A stretch of 64,000 bases of DNA. It comes from Eubacterium sp. GTDB lineage: Bacteria; Bacillota; Clostridia; Oscillospirales; Acutalibacteraceae. Of the stretch, positions 34,895 to 45,321 are shown in pieces. The stretch lies in the NCBI GenBank assembly GCA_029258375.1, contig JARHZA010000001.1, forward strand, positions 725,564 to 789,563. The letters are read 5' to 3'. The notes beneath the pieces were generated by a model. The model had not been told where the DNA came from. It saw only the letters and a list, made by a program, of their open reading frames with translations, and made no database searches. The position numbers and the translations under genes were made by a program. How positions within the stretch are numbered: the first letter of the stretch is position 1; each line of letters starts with the position of its first letter.

Positions 34895-34923
34895 TTGACT
34901 TAGAGTAATCTTTACTATATAAT
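34895..34923 (+). promoter_or_regulatory. Promoter of the pyrimidine operon
   Basis: TTGACT (34895-34900), 17-bp spacer, TATAAT (34918-34923). Only about 30 bases separate the expected start from pyrC. No PyrR-binding anti-antiterminator or terminator hairpin fits there. 34753-34894 is AT-rich with no feature seen. Confidence 0.78.
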
Positions 34924-34961
34924 ACATTGAAATAGAAAATAGAGTAGAAAGGTGTGTGCAG

Positions 34962-36242
34962 TTGCGAATGGTATTGTTGCTAAAGAATGCCAATGTTTTT
35001 AAAGGCAATAAATTTCAAAAATTAGATGTTCTTATAAAAGATTCACAAATACACAGCCTTGGTAACTCCATTTCTTATAATGGAGCAGATCGTGTTTTTG
35101 ATTTTAAGGGTAAGTATTTTTTAATTCCGGGTTTTGTTGATGTTCACGTACATCTTCGAGAACCCGGTTTTTCTTATAAAGAGACCATTAAATCTGGAAC
35201 AATGGCTGCCGCAAAGGCTGGCTATACGGCAATATGCCCAATGCCAAACCTTAACCCAGCACCAGATTGTATGGAAAATCTTAAAGCACAAACCGATATT
35301 ATCAAGAGAGATGCTGTTATAGATGTTTTTCCTTTTGGTACTATAACAAAAGGCAGAATAGGCAGAGGAGAATGTGTTGATTTCTCTTCAATGAAAAATG
35401 ACGTAATCGGTTTTTCAGATGATGGAACAGGAGTTCAAACAGAAGAACTTATGAAAGAAGCAATGGAAAAATGCGCTTCGATAGGTTCAATAATTTCAGC
35501 GCACTGTGAAGTTAACGAACTTTTAAAAGGTGGCTATATTCACGATGGTGAGTACTGCAAAGCACATAACCACAAAGGTATTTGCAGTGAAAGTGAATGG
35601 GCTCAAATAGAACGTGATTGTAAACTTGCAGAAGAAACTGATTGCCAGTATCACGTTTGCCATATATCAACTAAAGAAAGTGTTGATATAATTAGAAAAG
35701 CAAAAGCAAGAGGAGTAAAAGTTACTTGCGAAACAGGTCCACATTATCTAACAATGTGTGATAAGGATTTGCAGGAAGATGGCAGATTTAAAATGAATCC
35801 TCCTCTTCGTTCAGAAGAAGATATGAAAGCACTTATTGAAGGCGTTTGCGACGGCACAATTGATGTTATCGCAACTGATCACGCACCGCACAGTGTTGAG
35901 GAAAAGTCAAAAGGGCTTGAAAAAAGTGCAATGGGTGTAGTAGGACTTGAAACTGCTTTTTCAGTTCTTTACACAAAACTTGTTAAAACGGGAATTATTT
36001 CCTTGGAAAAACTTGTTACAATGATGTCTGTAAGACCTCGTGAAATTTTTAATATCGAGGGTGGAATTATAGAAGAAGGGGCAGTCGCAGATTTATGTGT
36101 GCTTGACCTCGAAAAAGAATGGGTTGTAGATCCTGAAAAGTTTGTAACTATGGGCAGAGCAACACCATTTGAAGGTTGGAAATTACAAGGTGAAAACCTT
36201 TTAACAATATTGAGAGGAGAAATAAAATATGAATCAATTTAA
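34962..36242 (+). CDS. pyrC: Dihydroorotase
   Basis: A 426-residue class I dihydroorotase closing carbamoyl-aspartate to dihydroorotate. The metal site DVHVHLREPG and the carbamylatable Lys region are present, followed by NHKGICSESEWAQ, GPHYLT and the ATDHAPHSVEEK motif. I favour TTG 34962, 7 bases after AAAGGTG; ATG 34968 is the alternative, while GTG 34956 sits too close to the ribosome site. It is the first gene of the operon and its last 14 bases overlap carA. Confidence 0.94.
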   Translation: MRMVLLLKNANVFKGNKFQKLDVLIKDSQIHSLGNSISYNGADRVFDFKGKYFLIPGFVDVHVHLREPGFSYKETIKSGTMAAAKAGYTAICPMPNLNPAPDCMENLKAQTDIIKRDAVIDVFPFGTITKGRIGRGECVDFSSMKNDVIGFSDDGTGVQTEELMKEAMEKCASIGSIISAHCEVNELLKGGYIHDGEYCKAHNHKGICSESEWAQIERDCKLAEETDCQYHVCHISTKESVDIIRKAKARGVKVTCETGPHYLTMCDKDLQEDGRFKMNPPLRSEEDMKALIEGVCDGTIDVIATDHAPHSVEEKSKGLEKSAMGVVGLETAFSVLYTKLVKTGIISLEKLVTMMSVRPREIFNIEGGIIEEGAVADLCVLDLEKEWVVDPEKFVTMGRATPFEGWKLQGENLLTILRGEIKYESI

Positions 36243-37317
36243 CAAAAAAATTGTACTCGAAAACGGTCAGGAATTTTATGGCTACGGTTTCGGTGCAGAC
36301 AAAGAATCAATCAATGAATTAGTTTTTAACACTTCAATGATTGGTTATCAAGAAATTGTTTTAGATCCGACTTACACTGATCAAATGGTATGTATGACAT
36401 ATCCACTTATCGGTAACTACGGTATGACAGAAGAGGAGTATGAGATTAAATCTCCAACAGTTGGTGGCTTTATCGTAAGAGAATATAACGATTTACCTTC
36501 AAACTTCCGTTATACAAAAACACTCTCAGAAGTTCTTGAAGAATACGGTATTCCTGCTATTAGCGGTGTAGATACAAGAAAAATCACAAAAATTATTCGT
36601 GAAGAAGGCACACAAAAAGTTATGATTACTGATGCTTCAACTCCAGTTGAGGAAGCTATTGAAAAAATTAAGGCTTACAGTCTTTCAAAAGATATGGTTA
36701 GCCGTGTTAGCTCAACAAAGCGTTGGTATTCAAGAACACCAAATCATAAATATGATGTTGTTGCAATTGACTGCGGTATCAAACTTAATATCGTAAGACA
36801 ACTTAACGAAAAAGGTTGTAACGTGGCAATCGTACCTTACAACATTACTGCAAAAGAAATCTTAAAAATGGAACCAGACGGTGTGTTTATTTCAGATGGT
36901 CCTGGTAACCCAGAAGATGTAGAATCTGTAATCAATGTTGTTAAAGAACTTAAAGGCGAAGTTCCAATGTTTGGTATTTCACTTGGTCACCAAATTATCT
37001 CTCTTGCTCTTGGTGCAAAAACATATAAAATGAAATTTGGTCACAGAGGTTGTAACTACCCTGTAAAGAATTTAGAAACTGGTAAAATCGAAATCACAGC
37101 TCAAGACCATTCTTATGCTGTTGATGCTGATTCACTTGAAGGAACAGGTCTTAAATTAACTCACGTTAATATCATCGATAACACTGTTGAAGGTGTTGAA
37201 AGCGAAGAAAACAAGTTATTCTCAGTTCAATATCATCCAGAAAGTGTAGCACTTAAACAAGACGGAAAAAATCTTTTTGATAAATTTATTGATTTAATGG
37301 AAAAGGAGGCTGAGTAA
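36229..37317 (+). CDS. carA: Carbamoyl-phosphate synthase small subunit, glutaminase Cys replaced by Ser
   Basis: A 362-residue CarA with its N-terminal domain and a class I glutamine amidotransferase domain. The nucleophile elbow reads FGISLGHQ with Ser251 (codon TCA at 36979-36981) where other CarA proteins have Cys (GICLGHQ). His336 and Glu338 (QYHPES) are kept. In E. coli a Cys-to-Ser change at this site abolishes glutamine use but leaves ammonia-dependent synthesis. Mammalian CPS I, which uses ammonia, also lacks the Cys. This subunit may therefore be structural only. carB follows after 1 base. Confidence 0.93.
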   Translation: MNQFNKKIVLENGQEFYGYGFGADKESINELVFNTSMIGYQEIVLDPTYTDQMVCMTYPLIGNYGMTEEEYEIKSPTVGGFIVREYNDLPSNFRYTKTLSEVLEEYGIPAISGVDTRKITKIIREEGTQKVMITDASTPVEEAIEKIKAYSLSKDMVSRVSSTKRWYSRTPNHKYDVVAIDCGIKLNIVRQLNEKGCNVAIVPYNITAKEILKMEPDGVFISDGPGNPEDVESVINVVKELKGEVPMFGISLGHQIISLALGAKTYKMKFGHRGCNYPVKNLETGKIEITAQDHSYAVDADSLEGTGLKLTHVNIIDNTVEGVESEENKLFSVQYHPESVALKQDGKNLFDKFIDLMEKEAE

Positions 37318-37318
37318 T

Positions 37319-40300
37319 ATGCCAAAGCGTACTGATATTCATAAAATTCTTGTTATAGGTTCAGGTCCTATCGTTATTGGACAGGCTGCTGAATTTGACT
37401 ACTCAGGTACTCAAGCGTGTCTTTCTCTTCGTGAAGAAGGTTACGAAGTAGTTTTAATTAACTCAAACCCTGCAACTATTATGACTGATACTGATATTGC
37501 AGATAAAGTATATATGGAACCACTCAACCTTGAATATGTTGCAAGAATCATTCGTCATGAACGCCCAGATGCAATTCTTCCATCACTTGGTGGTCAAACA
37601 GGTCTTAACCTTGCAGTTCAACTTGCTAAAAAAGGTGTTCTTGAAGAATGTGATGTAGAAATCTTAGGAACAAGTTTTGATGCAATTGAACGTGCAGAAG
37701 ACAGAGAACTTTTCAAAGAATTATGTGAAAAATTAGGCGAACCAGTTTTACCTTCAGATATTTGTAACACTCTTGAAGAAGGTCTTGAAATTGCAAAGAA
37801 AATCGGTTATCCAGTAGTTCTTCGTCCAGCATTCACACTCGGTGGTACTGGCGGCGGTTTCGCAGATGATGAAGAAGAATGCCGTGAAATGCTTAAAAAT
37901 GCTCTTGCTCTTTCACCAGTTCATCAAGTTCTTGTTGAAAAAAGTATCAAGGGCTACAAAGAAATCGAATACGAAGTAATGCGTGACTCAAATGACACTG
38001 CAATTACAATTTGTAATATGGAAAATATTGACCCAGTTGGTATTCATACTGGTGACTCAATAGTTGTTTGCCCAACTCAAACTCTTACAAGCAAAGAACA
38101 CGTTATGCTTCGTGATTCAGCACTTCGTATTATTAGAGAACTTAAAATCGAAGGTGGATGTAACGTTCAGTTCGCACTTGACCCTCATTCATTCCAATAC
38201 TACCTTATCGAAGTTAACCCTCGTGTATCACGTTCATCAGCGCTTGCTTCAAAGGCATCAGGATTCCCAATCGCAAGAGTTTCTGCTAAAATCGCAGTTG
38301 GTATGCACCTCGACGAAATTAAAATCGCAAACACTCCTGCATCATTTGAACCAACAATTGACTATGTTGTTTCAAAGATTGCTCGTTTCCCATTCGATAA
38401 ATTTGCAGATGCAAACAATAGCCTTAACACACAGATGAAGGCAACTGGTGAAGTTATGTCTATCGGCAGAACAGTAGAAGAAAGTTTACTTAAAGCTATT
38501 CGTTCACTTGAAACCGGTGTTTGCCATATTTACAACAGCAAGTTTGATGATTATACAGTAAATGAACTTCTTGATTATATCAAGATCGGTACAGACGATA
38601 GACTTTATGCTATTGCACAGTTAATTAGACTTAATGTAGACTTAATTCACATTTATAACGCTACTAAGATAGATATGTTCTTTATTGAAAAATTAAAGAA
38701 TATCGTTGAATTTGAACAAGTTCTTAATGATAATCAAAAAGATGTTGAAATTCTTAAAGAAGCAAAGAAAATGGGTATTTCTGATAAGTTCATCGGTCAA
38801 GTATGGAGAATGAGCGAAGCAGAAGTTTTCCAAATGCGTAAAGAAAACAACATTTTCCCAGTTTATAAAATGATTGATACTTGTGCTGCTGAATACAAAT
38901 CAGATGTTGATTATCTTTACTCAACATACGAAGAAGAAAACGAAAGCATTGTATCAGATAAGAAAAAAATTATCGTTCTTGGTTCTGGTCCTATCCGTAT
39001 CGGTCAGGGTGTAGAATTTGACTATTCAACAGTACACGCAATCTGGTCAATTCGTGATGCAGGTTATGAAGCAATCATAATCAACAATAACCCAGAAACA
39101 GTTTCAACAGACTACACAACATCAGATAAACTCTATTTTGAACCTCTTACAGTAGAAGATGTTATGAATGTAATTGAACTCGAAAAACCATATGGTGTTA
39201 TCGTTTCACTTGGTGGTCAAACCGCAATCAACCTTGCTGAACCACTTGATGCTCTTGGAGTTCCAATTATTGGTACAGATGTTGCTGCTATTGATAAAGC
39301 AGAAAACAGAGATTTATTTGAAAAAGTAATGACAGAACTTGGCATTCCTCAGCCAACAGGTCTTGCAGTTACTGAAATTGAAGAAGGTATCAAAGTTGCA
39401 GAAAACATTGGTTATCCTGTACTTGTTCGCCCTTCATTCGTTCTTGGTGGTCGTGCAATGCAAATCGTTGCAAACGAAGAAAGCCTTCGCCACTATCTCC
39501 AAACTGCAGTTGAAATTAACACAAAACAACCTGTTCTTGTAGATAAATACATTATGGGACGTGAACTTGAAGTTGATGCTATCTGTGATGGCGAAGACGT
39601 ATTTGTTCCAGGTATTATGGAACACGTAGAAAAAACTGGTGTTCACAGTGGTGACTCAATTTCTGTTTATCCAACATTCAGTGCTTCACAAGCAGTGAAA
39701 GATAAGATTCTTGATTACACAGTTAAACTTGGTAAAGCAATCGGAATTAAAGGTCTTTACAACATTCAGTTCATCGCAGATGAAAACGATGACGTTTATG
39801 TAATCGAGGTTAACCCACGTTCTTCTCGTACAGTTCCATTCCTTTCAAAAGCAACTTCTATCCCAATGGCTCATATTGCAACTCAAGTAATGCTTGGCCA
39901 TAGCCTTAAGGAACAAGGTATTACAGAAGTTTATCCAGCAGAAAAAGATTGTTGGTATGTTAAAGCACCTGCTTTCTCATTCTCTAAACTTAAAGGTATG
40001 GATACCTATCTTTCACCTGAAATGAAATCAACTGGTGAAGCAATCGGTTATGATAAGTCAATCACAAGAGCACTTTATAAAGCAATTCAAGCAAGTGGTA
40101 TGAATGTTGCAAACTACGGTACAGTTCTTGTAACAATTGCAGATAAAGATAAGCCAGATGCACTTCCACTTATCAAACGTTTCTACGACTTAGGTTTCAA
40201 TATTGAAGCAACAGAAGGTACTGCTAAATTCCTTAAAAAGCACGGTATTAGAACAAGAGTTCGTGCAAAACTTACAGTTGATGGTAGTGATGAAATCATT

Positions 40301-40504
40301 AAGGCACTTCGTCAAGGACACATTGCATACGTTATTAACACAATCGATATCAGCCATGGCGACAGCCATTCAGACGGTTCAGAAATTCGTCGCACAGCAG
40401 TTGAAAACAACGTAACAATGTTTACATCACTTGACACAGTTAAAGTTCTTCTTGATGTTCTTGAAGAAATTACACTTGGTGTATCAACAATAGATGCGGA
40501 GTAA
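37319..40504 (+). CDS. carB: Carbamoyl-phosphate synthase large subunit
   Basis: A 1061-residue protein, near the normal length. Two homologous ATP-grasp halves are seen, each starting with a GSGPI(V/R)IGQ motif (near 14 and 560) and containing the EVNPR(V/S)SRS/T signature (near 298 and 835). The C-terminal ~140 residues are the MGS-like allosteric domain. It makes carbamoyl phosphate from bicarbonate, ATP and ammonia. Given the altered CarA, free ammonia is the likely nitrogen donor (inference). pyrK follows after 2 bases. Confidence 0.97.
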   Translation: MPKRTDIHKILVIGSGPIVIGQAAEFDYSGTQACLSLREEGYEVVLINSNPATIMTDTDIADKVYMEPLNLEYVARIIRHERPDAILPSLGGQTGLNLAVQLAKKGVLEECDVEILGTSFDAIERAEDRELFKELCEKLGEPVLPSDICNTLEEGLEIAKKIGYPVVLRPAFTLGGTGGGFADDEEECREMLKNALALSPVHQVLVEKSIKGYKEIEYEVMRDSNDTAITICNMENIDPVGIHTGDSIVVCPTQTLTSKEHVMLRDSALRIIRELKIEGGCNVQFALDPHSFQYYLIEVNPRVSRSSALASKASGFPIARVSAKIAVGMHLDEIKIANTPASFEPTIDYVVSKIARFPFDKFADANNSLNTQMKATGEVMSIGRTVEESLLKAIRSLETGVCHIYNSKFDDYTVNELLDYIKIGTDDRLYAIAQLIRLNVDLIHIYNATKIDMFFIEKLKNIVEFEQVLNDNQKDVEILKEAKKMGISDKFIGQVWRMSEAEVFQMRKENNIFPVYKMIDTCAAEYKSDVDYLYSTYEEENESIVSDKKKIIVLGSGPIRIGQGVEFDYSTVHAIWSIRDAGYEAIIINNNPETVSTDYTTSDKLYFEPLTVEDVMNVIELEKPYGVIVSLGGQTAINLAEPLDALGVPIIGTDVAAIDKAENRDLFEKVMTELGIPQPTGLAVTEIEEGIKVAENIGYPVLVRPSFVLGGRAMQIVANEESLRHYLQTAVEINTKQPVLVDKYIMGRELEVDAICDGEDVFVPGIMEHVEKTGVHSGDSISVYPTFSASQAVKDKILDYTVKLGKAIGIKGLYNIQFIADENDDVYVIEVNPRSSRTVPFLSKATSIPMAHIATQVMLGHSLKEQGITEVYPAEKDCWYVKAPAFSFSKLKGMDTYLSPEMKSTGEAIGYDKSITRALYKAIQASGMNVANYGTVLVTIADKDKPDALPLIKRFYDLGFNIEATEGTAKFLKKHGIRTRVRAKLTVDGSDEIIKALRQGHIAYVINTIDISHGDSHSDGSEIRRTAVENNVTMFTSLDTVKVLLDVLEEITLGVSTIDAE

Positions 40505-40506
40505 TT

Positions 40507-41235
40507 ATGTATAAAGAAGACGTATATGAAATTATATTTAATGCGCCTTTAACAAAAGATGTTTATAAAATGGTCTTAAAAGGGGATACACAGTATATTA
40601 CTGCCCCTGGCCAGTTTATAAATCTTAAATTAGAGGGCAAGTTCCTTCGTAGACCAATTTCAGTTTGTGATTTTGATAGCGAAACTATAACTATAATTTA
40701 CAAAGTTGTAGGCGAGGGAACAGAACAAATGTCTAATATGCAGTTAGGAGAAACAATAGACTGTTTAACAGGTCTTGGCAACGGTTATGATATTTCAAAT
40801 TCTAAAAAACCACTTGTAATTGGTGGTGGCGTTGGTGTTCCACCAATGTATCATTTAACTAAGTGCCTTATTAAAGACGGTCAAAAACCTACTGTAATTT
40901 TAGGCTTCAATACAAAAGATGAAATCTTCTATGAAGAAGAATTTAAAGCTCTTGGAGTTGATGTTGTAATTACAACAGTTGACGGCTCCTATGGGGTTAA
41001 AGGCTTTGTAACAGACGGTATGCCAGAAGATTACGATTATTTCTATACTTGTGGACCAATGCCAATGTTTAAAGCGATTAACGCTGCAACAAAAACATCT
41101 GGTCAGTTCAGTTTTGAAGAAAAAATGGGCTGTGGCTTTGGTGCTTGTATGGGTTGCAGTTGCAAAACAAAATATGGCAATAAACGTATTTGTAAAGACG
41201 GTCCAGTTCTTGTTAAGGAGGAAATTGTATGGTAG
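40507..41235 (+). CDS. pyrK: Dihydroorotate dehydrogenase electron-transfer subunit
   Basis: A 242-residue flavoprotein of the ferredoxin-reductase type. FAD-binding region LRRPISVCDF near 47, NAD-binding GGGVGVPPMYHL near 103, and a C-terminal 2Fe-2S site with Cys in MGCGFGACMGCSCK and RICKDGPV. It passes electrons from dihydroorotate oxidation at PyrDB to NAD+. It overlaps pyrD by 7 bases. Confidence 0.95.
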   Translation: MYKEDVYEIIFNAPLTKDVYKMVLKGDTQYITAPGQFINLKLEGKFLRRPISVCDFDSETITIIYKVVGEGTEQMSNMQLGETIDCLTGLGNGYDISNSKKPLVIGGGVGVPPMYHLTKCLIKDGQKPTVILGFNTKDEIFYEEEFKALGVDVVITTVDGSYGVKGFVTDGMPEDYDYFYTCGPMPMFKAINAATKTSGQFSFEEKMGCGFGACMGCSCKTKYGNKRICKDGPVLVKEEIVW

Positions 41236-42140
41236 ATTTATCAGTTAACCTCTGTGGTATGGAAATGGATAATCCAATTGTTCCTGCAAGTGGAACTTTT
41301 GGATACGGTAATGAGTTTAAAGATTTTTACGATATAAATATTCTTGGTTCATTCTCTTTTAAGGGAACTACTAAAGATGAACGTTTTGGTAACCCAACTC
41401 CAAGAATTGCAGAATGTAAAAATGGTATGATAAATGCCGTAGGTCTTCAAAATCCTGGAGTTCATCATGTAATTGAACACGAACTGCCAGAAATGAAAAA
41501 GTATTTCAATAAAAAAGTTATTGCAAATGTAGGTGGCTTTTCAATAGAAGATTATGCCTATACTTGCAGTTTGCTTGATAAAGAAGACCAAGTTGGTATT
41601 CTTGAAGTAAATATTAGTTGCCCAAATGTTCACGGTGGCGGAATGAGTTTTGGAACAGACCCAAAATGTGCTGCTGAAGTAACAAAGGCAGTTAAAGAAG
41701 TAACAACAAAACCAGTTGTTATTAAACTTTCACCAAATGTAACAGATATAGTTGCCATTGCAAAAGCGTGTGAAGAGGCTGGTGCAGATGGTATTTGCCT
41801 TATTAACACAATGCTTGGTATGAGAGTTGATATTAAACGCAGAAAGCCTGTTATTGCAAACACAATGGGTGGCTTTAGCGGAGATGCTATATTCCCAGTT
41901 GCAGTAAGAATGGTATACCAAGTTTCAAAAGCTTGTAATATTCCTGTTATTGGTTGTGGTGGTGTATCTACTGCCAAAGACGTTATTGAAATGATGATGG
42001 CAGGTGCAACGGCTGTTGAAGTTGGTGCAGCAAATTTAATTGATCCTTATGCTTGTAAAAACATTATTGAGTCATTGCCAGTAGAGTGCGAAAAACTTGG
42101 AATAGATAAAATTAGTGATATTATAGGAGTAGTAGAATAA
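41229..42140 (+). CDS. pyrD: Dihydroorotate dehydrogenase, class 1B catalytic subunit
   Basis: A 303-residue FMN-dependent TIM barrel oxidising dihydroorotate to orotate. The class 1 active-site Cys is in [17 protein letters not shown] near 130. The FMN-phosphate loops [10 protein letters not shown] near 238 and [11 protein letters not shown] follow. Pairing with pyrK shows the NAD-dependent 1B type, suited to anaerobes. Its stop overlaps the pyrF start by 1 base. Confidence 0.96.
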   Translation: MVDLSVNLCGMEMDNPIVPASGTFGYGNEFKDFYDINILGSFSFKGTTKDERFGNPTPRIAECKNGMINAVGLQNPGVHHVIEHELPEMKKYFNKKVIANVGGFSIEDYAYTCSLLDKEDQVGILEVNISCPNVHGGGMSFGTDPKCAAEVTKAVKEVTTKPVVIKLSPNVTDIVAIAKACEEAGADGICLINTMLGMRVDIKRRKPVIANTMGGFSGDAIFPVAVRMVYQVSKACNIPVIGCGGVSTAKDVIEMMMAGATAVEVGAANLIDPYACKNIIESLPVECEKLGIDKISDIIGVVE

Positions 42141-42838
42141 TGGGTAAAGATGTAATTATTGCTTGCGATTTTAGCAGTGCAAAAGATACTTTTGAATTTC
42201 TTGATAAATTTACAGAAGAAAAACCTTTTGTAAAAATTGGTATGGAACTTTTTTATGCAGAAGGTCCTTCAATTGTAAAAGAAATTAAAAAAAGAGGTCA
42301 TAAAATCTTCCTTGACTTGAAACTTCACGATATTCCTAATACAGTTAAAAAGTCAATGGCAGTTTTGTCATCACTTGATGTAGATATGACTAATCTCCAC
42401 GCAGCAGGCACTATTGATATGATGAAGGCTGCGGTAGAAGGTTTAACAAGAGAAGACGGCACACGCCCAATTCTTATTGCAGTAACACAACTTACTTCAA
42501 CAAGTGAAGAAAGAATGCAAAATGAACTTCTTATAAATGCATCAATTAACGATACAATCGTTAAATATGCAGAAAATGCAAAAGAAGCTGGTCTTGATGG
42601 TGTTGTTTGTTCTCCACTTGAAGCTGGTATGGTTAAGGATTCTTGTGGTAAAGAATTTATGACAGTTACACCAGGTGTTCGTTTTGCAGACGGCGAAGTT
42701 GGCGACCAAGTAAGAGTTACAACTCCTGAAAAGGCAAAAGAAATTGGTTCAGACTATATCGTAGTTGGTAGACCTATTACTCAAGCAGCAGATCCTGTTG
42801 CTGCATATCGCAGATGTTGCAAAGAATTTATAGGTTGA
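42140..42838 (+). CDS. pyrF: Orotidine-5'-phosphate decarboxylase
   Basis: A 232-residue class I OMP decarboxylase producing UMP. The hallmark Asp-Lys-x-x-Asp cluster is in [13 protein letters not shown] near 54-66, with the N-terminal IIACDFSS and the C-terminal TPGVRF and VVGRPIT phosphate motifs. It follows pyrD without a gap. Confidence 0.96.
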   Translation: MGKDVIIACDFSSAKDTFEFLDKFTEEKPFVKIGMELFYAEGPSIVKEIKKRGHKIFLDLKLHDIPNTVKKSMAVLSSLDVDMTNLHAAGTIDMMKAAVEGLTREDGTRPILIAVTQLTSTSEERMQNELLINASINDTIVKYAENAKEAGLDGVVCSPLEAGMVKDSCGKEFMTVTPGVRFADGEVGDQVRVTTPEKAKEIGSDYIVVGRPITQAADPVAAYRRCCKEFIG

Positions 42839-42866
42839 TATATAGATTAGATAAAGGAGATTTAAA

Positions 42867-43508
42867 ATGACAATTACAGAAGAAAAAATTGCAAAAGATT
42901 TACTTAGCATTCAAGCAGTATTTCTTAAACCAGATGATCCTTTTACTTGGGCATCAGGCATTAAAAGCCCAATTTATTGTGATAACCGCTTAACTCTTTC
43001 TGCTCCAGAAGTAAGAAAAGATGTTGAGGCTGGCCTTGCAGAAATCGTTAAAGAAAAATTCCCAGAAGCAGAAATTCTTATGGGTACTTCAACTGCTGGT
43101 ATCGCTCATGCAGCAATCACAGCAACAATTCTTGATATGCCAATGGGTTATGTTCGTTCAGGTCATAAAGACCACGGCAGACAAAATCAAATTGAAGGCA
43201 AACTTGAAAAAGGTCAAAAAGTTGTTGTTATCGAAGATTTAATCTCAACTGGTGGCTCAGTCCTTGAAGTTGTTGATGTTCTTCGTGAAGCAGGTGCAGA
43301 CGTTCTTGGTGTTGCATCAATCTTTACTTATGGAATGCAAAAGGGAATTGACAGACTTAAAGAAGCAAACGTTACTAATTATAGCCTTTCTAACTTTAAT
43401 ACACTTGTAGGCGTTGCGGCTGAAGAAGGCTATATTAAAGATAGTGATGTAAACAAACTTAAAACATTCATTAAGAATCCTTCAGATCCTGCTTGGATGG
43501 AACTCTAA
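42867..43508 (+). CDS. pyrE: Orotate phosphoribosyltransferase
   Basis: A 213-residue type I phosphoribosyltransferase. FTWASGIKSPIYCDNR near 20-35 binds orotate, the flexible RSGHKDHGRQNQIEG loop is near 96, and the PRPP loop is VVVIEDLISTGGSV near 118. It joins orotate and PRPP to OMP. Preceded by AAAGGAGA; 28 bases after pyrF. Confidence 0.96.
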   Translation: MTITEEKIAKDLLSIQAVFLKPDDPFTWASGIKSPIYCDNRLTLSAPEVRKDVEAGLAEIVKEKFPEAEILMGTSTAGIAHAAITATILDMPMGYVRSGHKDHGRQNQIEGKLEKGQKVVVIEDLISTGGSVLEVVDVLREAGADVLGVASIFTYGMQKGIDRLKEANVTNYSLSNFNTLVGVAAEEGYIKDSDVNKLKTFIKNPSDPAWMEL

Positions 43509-43553
43509 TCTATAACAAAATTAAAATAAATAATTAAATTTTCGAGGGATATT

Positions 43554-44636
43554 ATGCGTCATCTTTTAGATACAACAGATTTAACAGTAGAAGAAATAGA
43601 TCAAATTATTCATCTTGCAATGGATATTATTGAAAATAAAGAAAAATATGCTCACGTTTGTGACGGCAAAAAACTTGCAACACTTTTCTTTGAACCAAGC
43701 ACAAGAACACGCCTTTCATTTGAGGCTGCTATGATGGAACTTGGTGGTAACGTTCTTGGATTTTCAGAGGCGTCATCATCAAGTGCATCAAAAGGTGAAA
43801 CAGTTGCGGATACTGCAAAAATTGTTTCTTGCTATGCAGATATTATTGCAATGCGTCATCCTCGTGAAGGTGCACCTCGAAAGGCTATTACTAAATCTGA
43901 TGTTCCAGTAATAAATGCAGGAGACGGTGGACATAGTCATCCAACTCAAACAATGACAGACCTTCTCACAATTTATAGAGAAAAGGGAAGACTTGATAAT
44001 TTAACTATCGGCCTTTGTGGAGATTTAAAATTTGGTAGAACTGTTCATAGCCTTGTTAAGGCAATGTGCCGTTATAGCAATATCAAATTTGTTCTTATTT
44101 CTCCAAAAGAACTTGCAATGCCAGACTATGTTAAAACTCATTATCTTGAAGAAAATGGCATTGAGTATGTTGAAGTAGAAGATATGGATGACGTTATCGC
44201 AGACCTTGATATTCTCTATATGACAAGAGTTCAGGGCGAACGTTTTGCATCTCAAGAAGAATATATGAAACACAGAGATGCGTTTATCCTTGATTTAGAC
44301 AAACTTAAAACTGCTAAAGAAGATTTAACAATAATGCACCCACTTCCAAGAATTACAGAAATTACTTTAGAAGTAGATGACGATCCAAGAGCAAAATATT
44401 TTGAACAAGCACTTAACGGCAAATATGTTCGTATGGCAATTATTTTAACTCTTTTAAAATGGAAAGATGAGCCATACACAACTAATATTGATGAAAGTAA
44501 AGTTGTATCCGATGAATTAAAATGCTCAAACCCTCACTGTATTTCAAATTTTGAAACTGGTAAGCATAAATTTGTTTTAGCAGATGATAATGAAACTTAT
44601 CGTTGCATCTATTGCGAAACAAAAGCAGAAAGATAA
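43554..44636 (+). CDS. pyrB: Aspartate carbamoyltransferase catalytic chain with fused PyrI-type zinc ribbon
   Basis: Residues 1-~308 are a normal PyrB: carbamoyl-phosphate loop [13 protein letters not shown] near 49, [10 protein letters not shown] near 77, [12 protein letters not shown], and IMHPLPRI near 262. Instead of ending at ~310 the chain continues to 360 with C324-x4-C329 and C351-x2-C354. This matches the zinc domain of the regulatory chain PyrI (C-x4-C, C-x2-C, beginning CxNxxCIS). The nucleotide-binding N-domain of PyrI is missing, so CTP/ATP control through it is not expected. No separate pyrI is in the operon. Last gene before the terminator. Confidence 0.93.
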   Translation: MRHLLDTTDLTVEEIDQIIHLAMDIIENKEKYAHVCDGKKLATLFFEPSTRTRLSFEAAMMELGGNVLGFSEASSSSASKGETVADTAKIVSCYADIIAMRHPREGAPRKAITKSDVPVINAGDGGHSHPTQTMTDLLTIYREKGRLDNLTIGLCGDLKFGRTVHSLVKAMCRYSNIKFVLISPKELAMPDYVKTHYLEENGIEYVEVEDMDDVIADLDILYMTRVQGERFASQEEYMKHRDAFILDLDKLKTAKEDLTIMHPLPRITEITLEVDDDPRAKYFEQALNGKYVRMAIILTLLKWKDEPYTTNIDESKVVSDELKCSNPHCISNFETGKHKFVLADDNETYRCIYCETKAER

Positions 44637-44648
44637 ATTTAATTAAAT

Positions 44649-44687
44649 AAAAGCCTATGATTACAATTAAGTAACCATAGGCTTTTT
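44649..44687. terminator. Bidirectional terminator, end of pyrimidine operon
   Basis: AAAAGCCTATG-A-TTAC pairs with GTAA-C-CATAGGCTTTTT; stem arms 44649-44664 and 44671-44686. It also serves the convergent ABC permease gene. Confidence 0.87.
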
Positions 44688-44700
44688 CTTTTGTAAACTA

Positions 44701-45321
44701 TTAAAACTCACGTTTTTCATAAACTTTTACAGAAATTAAATAAGATATAAAAATTAACGAAACTATAATTATAGGAAATACAAAATAAAATATGTTTGAT
44801 AAGTTCGATTTGAATTCTTGCATTTTAGTCAATAAGAATGAGTTTAAAAGTAAAGCGCTGAAACCACCAACAAAAGCAGCAATTATCATTGAAAGTATTC
44901 TTGATTTGCCGTAGCCTAATTTATAGTAAATTGGTAAGGTAACTGTTGGAATTATAAAACTTAACAATAATTGAACATAGAACAGATTTAAAGTATCAAT
45001 AAAATTCTTATTTATTATGTAATAAACAATGCAAGGAATTATTGGAGAGAAAAATAGGACAAGTGCTACTAATATATATTTTTCTTTTACTATTGTTTTT
45101 CGAGATACTGGAAGAATGCATTCTAAAATGTTCCACTTATATAAATCATCATAATATAATAGATTTATAAGTGATGATGTCAATAATAATACAGGGAATA
45201 TTAAAAGAAACATATTTGCTTTAGAAAATGCGAATAACACAATGAAGAAAAAATATACAATATAAACAAAATATAATTGCTTTTTCATCATATATAAGTC
45301 TTTTATAATTAAACCTTTCAT
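44701..45321 (-). CDS. ABC-2 type permease of a YtrA-regulated transporter
   Basis: A 206-residue membrane protein with six hydrophobic segments, the size of small ABC-2 permeases found behind YtrA-type regulators. The N-terminus MKGLIIKDLYMMKKQL is typical of that group. Its start overlaps the ATPase stop by 1 base. Substrate unknown; such operons often respond to cell-wall antibiotics. Confidence 0.82.
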   Translation of the reverse strand: MKGLIIKDLYMMKKQLYFVYIVYFFFIVLFAFSKANMFLLIFPVLLLTSSLINLLYYDDLYKWNILECILPVSRKTIVKEKYILVALVLFFSPIIPCIVYYIINKNFIDTLNLFYVQLLLSFIIPTVTLPIYYKLGYGKSRILSMIIAAFVGGFSALLLNSFLLTKMQEFKSNLSNIFYFVFPIIIVSLIFISYLISVKVYEKREF

